A stretch of DNA of 16,985 bases. It comes from Thermodesulfovibrio sp. GTDB lineage: Bacteria; Nitrospirota; Thermodesulfovibrionia; Thermodesulfovibrionales; Thermodesulfovibrionaceae. Positions within the stretch are counted from its first letter, which is position 1; each line of letters begins with the position of its first letter. Shown here piece after piece: positions 6,818-15,058 of the stretch. The stretch spans positions 1 through 16,985 of the forward strand of contig JAOAGU010000017.1 of NCBI GenBank assembly GCA_026415595.1, written 5' to 3'. The position numbers and the translations under genes were made by a program. The notes below the pieces were generated by a model that was not told the DNA's origin, ran no database searches, and saw only the letters and a program-made list of their open reading frames with translations.

Positions 6818-6890
6818 TTTGTCTAAGCCTTTTTTCTTAATTTTAACATACCCAAGCTTTTGATTCCCATAAATTTTTGATATAATTATA
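6818..6890. promoter_or_regulatory. Divergent promoter region purF / dikinase-like gene
   Basis: These 73 bases separate the two divergent genes. On the plus strand TATAAT (6881-6886), with a poor -35 (TTGATT, 15 bases upstream), points toward the dikinase gene. Its expected start site (about 6892) falls at or just after the first ATG at 6891 and 4-5 bases before a second in-frame ATG at 6897. No Shine-Dalgarno precedes either ATG. No convincing purF promoter could be fixed. TATGTT or TAAAAT near 6844-6850 are possible -10 boxes. Confidence 0.4.
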
Positions 6891-9800
6891 ATGAAAATGA
6901 AACATACCATTGAAAAAGAATTTGAAAAGATAAGCAACATTTTTTCTTCCTATCCTGGTATTTTGAAAGCTACTACAAACTTAATTGACAAGCTGAAGCA
7001 CTCAATTTATGATGTTGACGTGGCACAAGACATAGAAAATCATTATATAAAATATATAAACTTCTACCTTAAAGACTCCCAAGGATATGAGGCAACTTGT
7101 ATATTGATTAATTATTTAATTAGAGGATTTCAAGAAAGTGAGAAAAAACAAGCATTTCTAAGGGCTATTTTAAAAATTATACTAAAACTAATTGAAGAAC
7201 AACAGACTATTCAGAGTTCCACTTATAGACAACTTGTTTCAGAGATCTTAGAATATCTTAATAAAACTGAGTTTTATCATTATATTTGGCAAATGGGAGT
7301 TTTAAAGAATATTGGTAGAGAGATTGTAAAAAAGAAAATTACAGATACTCAATTAGTTGACACTTTTTTAAAGTTTTATCAAAACTATCTCCATAAATTT
7401 TACTCCTTAATTCTTTCAATCCCTCCGCTTGATAATTACTTTAAAAAATTCTGCATAGAAGGTATAGATTTAATAAAACCTGTCTATGACTCAATATTTG
7501 AAGAAATAAAAAAAATAGACAATGAAATTTCAAAGATTAATGATATCAGCGCTTTTCTTAATATACCTTCAGAAAAGGAAATTTTAGATAAATTTCGAGA
7601 AGTACCAAAGAAGATTTCAGACTCTGGTGACTCTTGGCTTAATTTGAAAGTTAAAGTTTATTATCTATTCTGGATAATGGAAAATGAACAGTTAAAAGAA
7701 ATTCATGAGTTTGCTCTTAGAGACATTGGAAGATTTATAAAAAGCTTTCTTCTTCAGTCAAAAAATTTTGATGTTAGAAGTTTTTCATCTTTTTTTGAGG
7801 CTGTTTTTACCCAATTTGATAAATTTTTCTATGTATTTCCCGATGCTGTAATGTTTTCATTGGAAGACATAGGCAATGCCGTTTATCAACTAAATAATAA
7901 AGATCTTTTAAAATGCTATATAGAGCATCTAATTTTATTAGGCTTTCATGCTCCTCAGTTTAAGGGTTTTTATAAAAATTACAGTATAAATGTTAATCGT
8001 TATCATTTGATAAATTTAAGACTATGGTTTGATTTGATTTCAAAAAATCCTTTAGAGTCAAAAGATCTTATATCAGCACTCTCCATCTATCTGTTCTTCG
8101 GCGGTATTCATATTAAAGATACAGATCTTTTTCAAAGAGAAATAACCAAAATTCTTAATTCAGATATATCTCAGATTTTCTATTTAGTTAAACCCCTTTT
8201 AAAAAAGATTCCTGTTTACTTTAATGAGATAAATGCAGAGGGACACTTAAGAACAGTCTCTACACAGGTTGATGAAGTCTTTAAAAGAAAAGATCCCTTA
8301 ATGCACTTCATAAGAAAACAGATTCATGTAGAAAGTAGTCCTTTGTTGATTGATCTACTTGAAAGAATAATAGAGTTCTGGATTACCGGTGAAAGAAAAA
8401 TTTTAGAAGAGTATGTTCCTGAAGAGGTTTTAAAGGAGCTTGATTCAATAGAAAACCATCTTAAAGAGCTTCAGTATTTGTTTGAGAGACTGTTAAGTCT
8501 AAAGGATTTTAATCTCTTAGAGAAAATTCTTTTTGCTCCAATAGATGTAATAGCTAATAAAATAGAATCCTATAATGTATCAGATACGGTTAAAACAAAG
8601 GCAATTTTGACAATAAGATTATATCAACTTCTTTATGCAAAATATAGAACAGACTGCAAAGAAGTTGAAAGTTTTCTAAAAGAAGCTTTTTATCATGGTT
8701 TGCCTGATGCAAGTTTTTTAATTGAAGTTTTATCTGAACACTCCTTATTGAAAAAGATAGAATCAATTGTCACTTATCTTGAAACTTTAAAAAGAATTAT
8801 AGTTTCACCTGAGAAGTATGAAGCCTTTGAAGATATAACTCATAAAAGACATATTGCTGCAGGAATTCCATCTGTTTCAGGAAGATACAGTGAAAGAAAG
8901 TTTAATGCTCTTTCTGTTTATTTAAGGCTTGAGAGTTTACTCAACAGTCTTCTTGATGAGGTTGAACAATCTATTGATCTTAGCTTTATTACAAGAGCTA
9001 CACTTTTTAGGATAGAAAAATATCTTAAACTTTTTGGAAGAATCCTTGATCTTAGTGGAATTTCCTCTCAAAAATACATTAATACTCTTTCCATGCTTTC
9101 TGTTGCTTTAGAAATAAGAAGATTTACATTTTCTCAATACATGGATATTTTTAGAAGCTTTTCAGAATCAGTAAGCGACATAGTTAACACATACTGTACC
9201 GCACCATATAAGAAGTGGCTAAAAAAGATACTGTTGAAGATTTCAAAAGATAATAAAGAGACCAAACTTGATGAGTTTGAGCTAATAAATGCTCTTTCAG
9301 AAAAGTTCCTAAGAGAAATGGTAGTGCAGTATCCTGGGTTAAGTCAACTTGATAGACTTATAGGCAGAGTCATCAAAGCTTCATACAATCAGGCAGAAAA
9401 GCTTGATTACAAGCATCTTGATCTTTTAATGACCTATGATCCTAAAAAAATTCTTTGTGATATTTATCATCCCAAAGAAGACATTAATGATAGAATTCAT
9501 CTCGGCAATAAAGGACACAACTTAGTTAAACTTGCATCTAAAGGAATATCTGTTCCTCCAGGATTTGTCCTAACATCAGAAGTTTTTAGATGTAGGGAGG
9601 CTATAAACAACTTTGAACCGGTTAAAGAGCATCTTAATAAAGAAATTCATTCTGCAATGAAAAGACTTGAGTCACTTACAAAGAAAACATTTGGTGAAGC
9701 ATCAAATCCATTGCTCGTTTCTGTAAGAAGTGGTGGAGCAGTCTCAATGCCTGGAATGATGAATTCTTTTCTAAATGTTGGTGTTAATGAGAAAATAATA

Positions 9801-10982
9801 GAAGGACTTATAAAACAAACAGGCAAGCCATGGTTTGTCTGGGACAGTTATAGAAGATTTTTGCAGTGTTGGGGTATGTCATTTGGATTAGACAGAGATG
9901 AATTTGACAATATAATCAATGAGTTTAAGAAAAAATATAAAGTAGAACTTAAAATTCAATTTACACCTTCACAGATGAAAGAGGTTGCTTTAGCATATAG
10001 AGAATTCATTTTGTCGAAAGGTATTCCTATAGAAGAAGACCCTTGGAGACAACTTGAAATAGCTATTTCTCAAGTCTTCAGCTCATGGTATTCAGCGAAA
10101 GCTAAGGCTTACAGGGAGATTCTTGGAATTTCTGAAGACTGGGGAACAGCTGTTGTTGTTCAAAAGATGGTATTTGGTAATCTTGATACAAATGCAGGCT
10201 CAGGTGTTCTTTTTACAAGAAATCCAAAAGACTCCACTGATAAACTGGTATTATGGGGAGATTATACTACAGGAGCTCAAGGTGAGGATATTGTTTCAGG
10301 ATTAGTGAAAACCTATCCAATTTCAGTAGAACAAAAAATAATTGAAGGAAGAATAAATGAAAAGTCTCTTGAAGAGGCTTTTCCTGAAATATATGAATCC
10401 TTACTTGAGATTGCTGAAAGGCTTATATATAAAGAAAGATGGGATCATCAAGAAATTGAGTTTACATTTGAAGGAAGGGGAAAAAATGATTTATACATTC
10501 TTCAGACAAGGGAGATGAGTTATGCTAAGAGAGAGCTTATGACGGTATTTATTCCAACAGAGCAGTTAAACGAAAGCAGACTTGGAACAGGAATAGGTGT
10601 ATGTGGAGGAGCAATCTCAGGAAGAATTGTTTTCGACATAGATGATATAAAGGAGTTTAAACAACAAGAACCTCAAGTTTCGGTTATTCTTGTAAGAGCA
10701 GATACTGTGCCCGATGATATAGTGCATATTGCCTCTGCTGATGGAATACTCACTGCAAGAGGTGGATCTACATCTCATGCTTCTATAATTGCTACAAAAC
10801 TTGGAAAAACTTGTGTTGTAGGTTTTTCAAAGATGATAGTATATCAAGGAGAGAAAAAATGTAGAATTGGTAAGAAAATGCTTAAAAAGGGAGATTTTAT
10901 AAGTATTGATGGTAGAAATGGTATGGTCTATCTGGGTAAACATTCAACACAGACAATTTATCTTTCATCTGAATATTTTTAA
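6891..10982 (+). CDS. PPDK-like ATP-grasp/phosphohistidine protein with long N-terminal extension, no PEP barrel
   Basis: The protein is 1363 residues. Residues 1 to about 848 belong to no family I recognise: Leu-, Lys- and Glu-rich, predicted helical, no signal peptide or membrane segment. A notable motif, HKRHIAAGIPSVSGRYSERK, lies at 651-670. Residues about 849-1210 are the ATP-grasp domain of pyruvate phosphate dikinase (PPDK): LGNKG at 871-875, VRSGGAVSMPGMM with R946, GSGVLFTRNP ending at 1112, and LQTRE near 1204-1208. The swivel domain has GGSTSHAS with the expected phospho-accepting H1296. The protein ends 67 residues later, exactly where PPDK would continue into its roughly 350-residue PEP/pyruvate barrel, which is absent here and downstream. 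It can plausibly split ATP and phosphorylate its own His, but the final acceptor is unknown. GAPDH follows 25 bases later, suggesting central carbon metabolism. Confidence 0.85.
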   Translation: MKMKHTIEKEFEKISNIFSSYPGILKATTNLIDKLKHSIYDVDVAQDIENHYIKYINFYLKDSQGYEATCILINYLIRGFQESEKKQAFLRAILKIILKLIEEQQTIQSSTYRQLVSEILEYLNKTEFYHYIWQMGVLKNIGREIVKKKITDTQLVDTFLKFYQNYLHKFYSLILSIPPLDNYFKKFCIEGIDLIKPVYDSIFEEIKKIDNEISKINDISAFLNIPSEKEILDKFREVPKKISDSGDSWLNLKVKVYYLFWIMENEQLKEIHEFALRDIGRFIKSFLLQSKNFDVRSFSSFFEAVFTQFDKFFYVFPDAVMFSLEDIGNAVYQLNNKDLLKCYIEHLILLGFHAPQFKGFYKNYSINVNRYHLINLRLWFDLISKNPLESKDLISALSIYLFFGGIHIKDTDLFQREITKILNSDISQIFYLVKPLLKKIPVYFNEINAEGHLRTVSTQVDEVFKRKDPLMHFIRKQIHVESSPLLIDLLERIIEFWITGERKILEEYVPEEVLKELDSIENHLKELQYLFERLLSLKDFNLLEKILFAPIDVIANKIESYNVSDTVKTKAILTIRLYQLLYAKYRTDCKEVESFLKEAFYHGLPDASFLIEVLSEHSLLKKIESIVTYLETLKRIIVSPEKYEAFEDITHKRHIAAGIPSVSGRYSERKFNALSVYLRLESLLNSLLDEVEQSIDLSFITRATLFRIEKYLKLFGRILDLSGISSQKYINTLSMLSVALEIRRFTFSQYMDIFRSFSESVSDIVNTYCTAPYKKWLKKILLKISKDNKETKLDEFELINALSEKFLREMVVQYPGLSQLDRLIGRVIKASYNQAEKLDYKHLDLLMTYDPKKILCDIYHPKEDINDRIHLGNKGHNLVKLASKGISVPPGFVLTSEVFRCREAINNFEPVKEHLNKEIHSAMKRLESLTKKTFGEASNPLLVSVRSGGAVSMPGMMNSFLNVGVNEKIIEGLIKQTGKPWFVWDSYRRFLQCWGMSFGLDRDEFDNIINEFKKKYKVELKIQFTPSQMKEVALAYREFILSKGIPIEEDPWRQLEIAISQVFSSWYSAKAKAYREILGISEDWGTAVVVQKMVFGNLDTNAGSGVLFTRNPKDSTDKLVLWGDYTTGAQGEDIVSGLVKTYPISVEQKIIEGRINEKSLEEAFPEIYESLLEIAERLIYKERWDHQEIEFTFEGRGKNDLYILQTREMSYAKRELMTVFIPTEQLNESRLGTGIGVCGGAISGRIVFDIDDIKEFKQQEPQVSVILVRADTVPDDIVHIASADGILTARGGSTSHASIIATKLGKTCVVGFSKMIVYQGEKKCRIGKKMLKKGDFISIDGRNGMVYLGKHSTQTIYLSSEYF

Positions 10983-11007
10983 TTTAAACTAAAAAGGAGG
11001 TTTTAAA

Positions 11008-12234
11008 ATGGGCGAGCCTATTCTTGGCATTAATGGTTTGGGAAGGATCGGTAAACTTACACTATGGCATCACATAGGAAGAAAGTACTTTCCTCAGATT
11101 GTGGTGAATCTTGGAAGAAAGGTTGGTACATCATTAAATGATTTAGCTTTTTATATTGAACATGATTCTACATATGGTAGATTACATAACTATCTTTATG
11201 GTTATAAATCAAAATCTGTTATAGAAAAGGTTGATGAGGCAAACTCTACAATAGTTATTGATGGAATCCCTGTAAAAATTCTTACAGAAAGTAGAAATCC
11301 TAAGGATATAGGCTGGGAAAAATATGGTGTAAGACTTGTAGTTGATACAACAGGAAAATTTCTTGATCCTACATTGCCGGCGGATGCAAAGGAAGGCTCT
11401 GTAAGAGGTCATCTTGAGTCAGGAGCCTATAAAGTATTGGTTAGTGCACCATTTAAGATAAAAGATAAATCAAAGGAGATTCCAGAAGACTCAATAACAG
11501 TAATAATGGGAATAAATGAAGAAATGTATGACAGTAAAAAACATTTGATTATATCAGGTGCTTCATGTACAACAACTTGTCTTGCTCACATGATGAAACC
11601 ACTTCTTGATTATTTTGGTCCTGAAAGAATACTTAGTGTTTCAATGGCAACAGTTCACGCAGTAACAGCCTCTCAAGAGGTACTTGATAGAGTTCCTAAA
11701 ACTGATGCAAAAGATTTAAGAAAAATTCGTTCTGCCATGAATAATATAATACTTACAAGCACTGGTGCAGCAAAAACACTTGCCCTTGTTTTGCCTGAGA
11801 TGAAAAATATTGGTTTTATAGCTCAATCAGTTAGGGTTCCTGTTGTTACAGGTTCATTGATAATACTTGTTGTAGCTTTTAGAGATGAAGAAAATAACAT
11901 TATCAACGGAGAGTTGATAAATAAGATCTATCAAGAGGCTGCTGAAAGAGAAAAAAGAGGATACTTGCTCTTTACGAATGATCAGAAAGTATCTACGGAC
12001 ATAATTGGATTTTTCGGCCCTGCCGCAATAATTGAGGGTAGTGAGACACATACGAGAACTGCAATGATTACTCTGGATATATCAAATATGTGTAATATTG
12101 GTTCTCCTATTACTGATAAACTTCAAATTCCTATAACTCAAGCAGTGATATATGGTTGGTATGACAATGAGCTTGGCAGTTATACAAATATGCTTGGAGA
12201 TTTAACAGTAAAAGTGGCTGGAGATGTTTATTAG
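11008..12234 (+). CDS. Divergent glyceraldehyde-3-phosphate dehydrogenase
   Basis: The protein is 408 residues, about 70 longer than ordinary GAPDH. The Rossmann start INGLGRIG lies at 8-15. The catalytic Cys is C187 in ASCTTTCLAHMMKPL (the usual ASCTTNCLAP has Asn where this has Thr), and the catalytic His is H217 in MATVHAVT. TGAAK, RVPV and GWYDNELGSY toward the C-terminus are also GAPDH hallmarks. Near residue 34 the usual Asn-Asp of NAD-dependent enzymes reads NLGRK. The NAD-ribose-binding Asp is lost and basic residues follow, which suggests NADP(H) use (inference). It interconverts glyceraldehyde-3-phosphate and 1,3-bisphosphoglycerate. A strong GGAGG (10996-11000) precedes the ATG. 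The Asp-less, GapB-like cofactor site beside a dikinase-like gene hints at a gluconeogenic role. Erythrose-4-phosphate dehydrogenase activity cannot be excluded. Confidence 0.8.
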   Translation: MGEPILGINGLGRIGKLTLWHHIGRKYFPQIVVNLGRKVGTSLNDLAFYIEHDSTYGRLHNYLYGYKSKSVIEKVDEANSTIVIDGIPVKILTESRNPKDIGWEKYGVRLVVDTTGKFLDPTLPADAKEGSVRGHLESGAYKVLVSAPFKIKDKSKEIPEDSITVIMGINEEMYDSKKHLIISGASCTTTCLAHMMKPLLDYFGPERILSVSMATVHAVTASQEVLDRVPKTDAKDLRKIRSAMNNIILTSTGAAKTLALVLPEMKNIGFIAQSVRVPVVTGSLIILVVAFRDEENNIINGELINKIYQEAAEREKRGYLLFTNDQKVSTDIIGFFGPAAIIEGSETHTRTAMITLDISNMCNIGSPITDKLQIPITQAVIYGWYDNELGSYTNMLGDLTVKVAGDVY

Positions 12235-12266
12235 AAATATGTTAAAGTTTTTGAGGAGGTAGAATA

Positions 12267-12572
12267 ATGATTGTAGAGTTCAGTATAGTTCCTTTAGGAG
12301 TAGGAGTCAGTGTTAGTGAATACGTAGCAAAAGTCATAAAAATAGTGGATGAAAGTGGACTTCCTTATAGGCTACATGCAATGGGAACAATTGTTGAAGG
12401 ACAATGGGATGAAGTAATGAGTTTGATTAAAAAGTGTAGAGATTCTTTAATGGAAGAAGTAGAGAGAATAATAATTGATATAAAGATTGATGACAGAAAA
12501 GGTGCTACTGGAAGAATTGAGGGAAAAATTAAATCAGTTGAAGAAAAGGTTGGAAGGCAATTGAAGAAATGA
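12267..12572 (+). CDS. MTH1187-family thiamine-binding protein
   Basis: The protein is 101 residues, the normal length of this small ferredoxin-like family (DUF77). Seen: the start MIVEFSIVPLG, GLPYRLHAMGTIVEG at 31-45 and the late KIDDRKGATGRIEGKI. The family binds thiamine or related compounds and is cytoplasmic. Its exact physiological role is unsettled. It has a good GAGGAGGT ribosome site, follows the GAPDH gene by 32 bases with no terminator between, and its TGA overlaps the next gene's ATG, so it is part of the same operon. Confidence 0.85.
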   Translation: MIVEFSIVPLGVGVSVSEYVAKVIKIVDESGLPYRLHAMGTIVEGQWDEVMSLIKKCRDSLMEEVERIIIDIKIDDRKGATGRIEGKIKSVEEKVGRQLKK

Positions 12573-13405
12573 ATGCAGAAAAAATTTATATTGCTATAGA
12601 TTTTAAATCATCTACAAATAGTGTGCTTTCTTATGCAGTATGGCTTTCACAAACCTTTGAGTGTAAAAATCTCTGTCTTTTTCATATTATGGAGTATACA
12701 CTAACTCCTCCAGCCTATCTGACGCCTTATATTAATAAAGAAAAGAAAAAAATTGAAGAAAAACTAAAGAAATTAGCAGAACAAACTATTTCATATGTAT
12801 CTAATGTTGAGATTAAAGTTGTCTTTGGCAGACTAATTGAAAGCATTAAAGAGGTAATGAAAGATAAAATTGGTTTTGCTGTTATGGGATTTAAAACACA
12901 TATTACAAGACCTTCTACTTCTGAAAGAATATTAAAAGGATTAAAAATGCCTGTTCTCATCGTAAAAGAAGAGAATTTTACAGAATTTAATCCCGCAGCT
13001 ATTAAAATAAAAAAGATTTTGTGTCCTGTTGATTTTTCTGAGTATTCTTTAAAGGCATTGAATTTTGCGAAAAATATTGCTAATAAGTGGAACTGTGAAT
13101 TAGAGGTCTTACATGTTGTTCCTGAGCAAAAAGTTAGATCCATTATTGAAGATCAAGAAGAAAGAGAAAAATATATCAATTATTTAAAAGAAAATGCTAA
13201 GGAACAACTTCAAAAAATAAATGAAAACTTAAGATACGAAGTCGTTGCTGGTATTCCATCAGAGGAAATAATTAAAAAATCTAAGGAAGTAGATCTTATC
13301 GTAATAGGTTCAAAAGGAAGATCCTATACTGAAGCAGTAATTATTGGTAGTGTAGCTGAGGCAGTTATAAAACATTCACAAAAACCCGTTTTGCTTGTCC
13401 ATTAG
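12569..13405 (+). CDS. Tandem UspA universal stress protein
   Basis: The 278 residues contain two Usp domains. Domain 1 (about 4-132) starts KIYIAIDFKSSTNSVLSYAVWLS and ends MPVLIVKE. It lacks the ATP-binding Gly pattern. Domain 2 (about 148-278) starts IKKILCPVDFSEYSLKALNFA. It carries the intact G-2X-G-9X-G-S nucleotide motif (G247, G250, G260, S261) and ends QKPVLLVH. So one half probably binds ATP and the other is degenerate, as is frequent in double Usp proteins. A long Lys/Glu-rich helix sits between strands of domain 1. The start overlaps the stop of the thiamine-binding gene (ATGA), indicating coupling. The cellular role is general stress response or signalling. No specific partner is visible. 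Confidence 0.88.
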   Translation: MNAEKIYIAIDFKSSTNSVLSYAVWLSQTFECKNLCLFHIMEYTLTPPAYLTPYINKEKKKIEEKLKKLAEQTISYVSNVEIKVVFGRLIESIKEVMKDKIGFAVMGFKTHITRPSTSERILKGLKMPVLIVKEENFTEFNPAAIKIKKILCPVDFSEYSLKALNFAKNIANKWNCELEVLHVVPEQKVRSIIEDQEEREKYINYLKENAKEQLQKINENLRYEVVAGIPSEEIIKKSKEVDLIVIGSKGRSYTEAVIIGSVAEAVIKHSQKPVLLVH

Positions 13406-13414
13406 TTTAAATTT

Positions 13415-13849
13415 ATGCCTGCAAAAGTTGTCTCAATAAATATTAGCAAAAATAAAGGAACAACAAAGACATCTATTGAGGAAGCAACGGTAATTGAAAA
13501 CTATGGAATACTAGGAGATGCCCATGCAGGTTCTCACTGGCATAGGCAAATAAGTCTCTTATCCAATGAAAGTATTAAAAAAATGAAAGATATGGGTCTT
13601 GATGTTCATTATGGAGATTTTGCTGAAAACATTACCACTGAAGGTATTGATTTATTAAGTCTTCCTTTGGGCAGTAAGCTTAAAATCGGTGAAGTAATCT
13701 TGGAAGTCACTCAGCATGGTAAAAAATGTCACAGTAAATGTGAGATTTTTAAAGTTGTAGGAGATTGCATAATGCCAAAAGAAGGAATTTTTGCCCGAGT
13801 TTTAAAAGGTGGAAAAATAAAAGTAGGAGATGAAATAGTATTACTATGA
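13415..13849 (+). CDS. MOSC-domain protein
   Basis: The protein is 144 residues, essentially a single MOSC domain. Seen: VVSINISKNKGTTKTSIEEA at the start, GILGDAHAGSHWHRQISLLS at about 32-51, FAENITTEGIDLLSLPLGSKLKIG in the middle, and a Cys-rich segment with C105, C109 and C118 (KKCHSKCEIFKVVGDC). MOSC domains handle sulfur and bind molybdenum cofactor in MOCS3/YiiM-type proteins. Free-standing ones like this often accompany moaC or mog genes. It is 9 bases after the Usp gene and overlaps the next gene's start (ATGA). No Shine-Dalgarno is evident at its ATG, so its translation may depend on upstream ribosomes. The adjacent mog gene supports a role in molybdenum cofactor handling. Confidence 0.9.
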   Translation: MPAKVVSINISKNKGTTKTSIEEATVIENYGILGDAHAGSHWHRQISLLSNESIKKMKDMGLDVHYGDFAENITTEGIDLLSLPLGSKLKIGEVILEVTQHGKKCHSKCEIFKVVGDCIMPKEGIFARVLKGGKIKVGDEIVLL

Positions 13850-14328
13850 AATACAAAGTAGCAATTATAACAGTATCTGATAAGGGTTCAAAGGGAGAAA
13901 GACAAGACATAAGTGGCAAGGTTATTGAAGAGATGATTTCATCTTGGGCTGATATAGTCTCTTATAAAATTATTCCTGATGAAAAGGAAATAATAAAGAA
14001 ATCATTAATTGAAGAGGTTGATAAGGTAGACCTTATATTAACTAATGGTGGTACAGGTTTGGCTCCAAGAGATGTAACACCTGATGCAACACTTGAAGTT
14101 ATTGAGAAGCAAGTGCCTGGAATTGCTGAAGCTATGCGATGGGCGGGTATTACAAAGACAAAAACTGCTATGCTTTCAAGAGCAGTAGCTGGAGTTAGAG
14201 GAAAAACTCTTATAATAAATCTTCCTGGCAGTCCAAAGGCTGTTAAGGAATCCCTTGAAGCAATAATGGATGCTCTTCCTCATGCAATTGAAAAGCTTAA
14301 GGGAGACCCATCTGAGTGTGGTAGATGA
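13846..14328 (+). CDS. mog: Molybdopterin adenylyltransferase MogA/MoaB type
   Basis: The protein is 160 residues, normal for MogA/MoaB. Motifs: IITVSDKGSKGERQD at 7-21, TNGGTGLAPRDVTPDAT from about 66, where the Asp residues are the catalytic/Mg-binding positions of the family, and GKTLIINLPGSPKAVKESLE near the C-terminus. It activates molybdopterin by adenylylation before molybdate insertion (the same family may serve tungsten in some lineages). The start overlaps the MOSC stop and the stop overlaps the start of ccdA, so it is embedded in a coupled gene chain. MogA and MoaB cannot be separated confidently by eye, hence the generic symbol. Confidence 0.92.
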   Translation: MKYKVAIITVSDKGSKGERQDISGKVIEEMISSWADIVSYKIIPDEKEIIKKSLIEEVDKVDLILTNGGTGLAPRDVTPDATLEVIEKQVPGIAEAMRWAGITKTKTAMLSRAVAGVRGKTLIINLPGSPKAVKESLEAIMDALPHAIEKLKGDPSECGR

Positions 14329-15002
14329 ATGAACTTAGTCTGGGAGCTGCCTTCTTGGGTGGCATTTTAAGTTTTTTTTCTCCTTGTATTCTTCCTTTGC
14401 TTCCTGTTTATATTTCGCTTTTTTCAGGAGTTTCAGTTACTTATTTGTCAATGGGGCTATCACGTATGCGTATTTTTTCATGTACAATATTATTTGTCGC
14501 TGGCTTTTCTACAGTTTATCTTGCTCTTGGAGTAGGAAGTTCTCTGATTGGAACAATTTTTTTTGACTATCAAGATTATCTAAGAATAATAGGAGGGGTG
14601 CTTCTTGTTTTATTCGGTCTAATGCTTATAGGATTAATAAAATCTGGTTTTTTTATGAGAGAATTTAGGCTAAATATTAAAATTCAGAAAATTGGTACAC
14701 CCTTAGGAGCCTTTCTTATTGGTATAGGCTTTGCTGCGGGATGGTCTCCATGTATTGGTCCTGTGCTTGGTAGTATTCTCATTTATTCAAGTGTCAGTGG
14801 AAGTTTTACAGATGGGATAAAGATGCTTGGAGCATATTGTCTTGGAATAGCTATTCCTTTTTTAATTTTTTCCTTATTAATTGATATACTCTTGCGATAT
14901 CTAAGAAGATTCATGAGGATTTTTAGATGGACTAACTATATCATTGGTTTTTTTCTTATAATTTTTGGATTAGTTATGATTTTCGACATATTTAATGTTT
15001 GA
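14325..15002 (+). CDS. ccdA: CcdA-type thiol-disulfide/cytochrome c biogenesis membrane protein
   Basis: The 225 residues have about six hydrophobic membrane segments. Two inverted halves each carry the CcdA signature: FFSPCILPLLP with C21 and GWSPCIGPVLG with C143. These form the redox pair that passes electrons from cytoplasmic thioredoxin across the inner membrane to periplasmic thiols, for example for cytochrome c haem attachment. No fused thioredoxin or DsbD alpha/gamma domain is present, so it needs a separate periplasmic partner, not seen in this window. Its ATG overlaps the mog stop (ATGA). No terminator is visible between it and leuS, but a promoter candidate starts at its 3' end. 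Confidence 0.92.
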   Translation: MNELSLGAAFLGGILSFFSPCILPLLPVYISLFSGVSVTYLSMGLSRMRIFSCTILFVAGFSTVYLALGVGSSLIGTIFFDYQDYLRIIGGVLLVLFGLMLIGLIKSGFFMREFRLNIKIQKIGTPLGAFLIGIGFAAGWSPCIGPVLGSILIYSSVSGSFTDGIKMLGAYCLGIAIPFLIFSLLIDILLRYLRRFMRIFRWTNYIIGFFLIIFGLVMIFDIFNV

Positions 15003-15028
15003 ATTTTTGACATTTTTCTCTATATAAT
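14999..15028 (+). promoter_or_regulatory. Candidate promoter for leuS
   Basis: A perfect TATAAT (15023-15028) is preceded by TTGAAT (14999-15004) with 18 bases between. A perfect TTGACA (15007-15012) lies only 10 bases from the -10, too close to pair with it. Transcription would start near 15035, giving a leader of about 25 bases. No T-box or other leader structure is visible before leuS. Confidence 0.5.
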
Positions 15029-15058
15029 ACTGCAAATAAAAACTTTTATGGAGGTAGG

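Noticed and set aside
6818..6940. 41-residue upstream extension of PurF to 6940
   Set aside because: It would place hydrophobic, non-family sequence before the short propeptide and overlap the divergent gene. The ATG at 6817 puts the catalytic Cys at residue 15 as expected.
15007..15028. TTGACA / TATAAT as the leuS promoter
   Set aside because: Only 10 bases separate them, too short for sigma70. TTGAAT at 14999 with an 18-base spacer is preferred.
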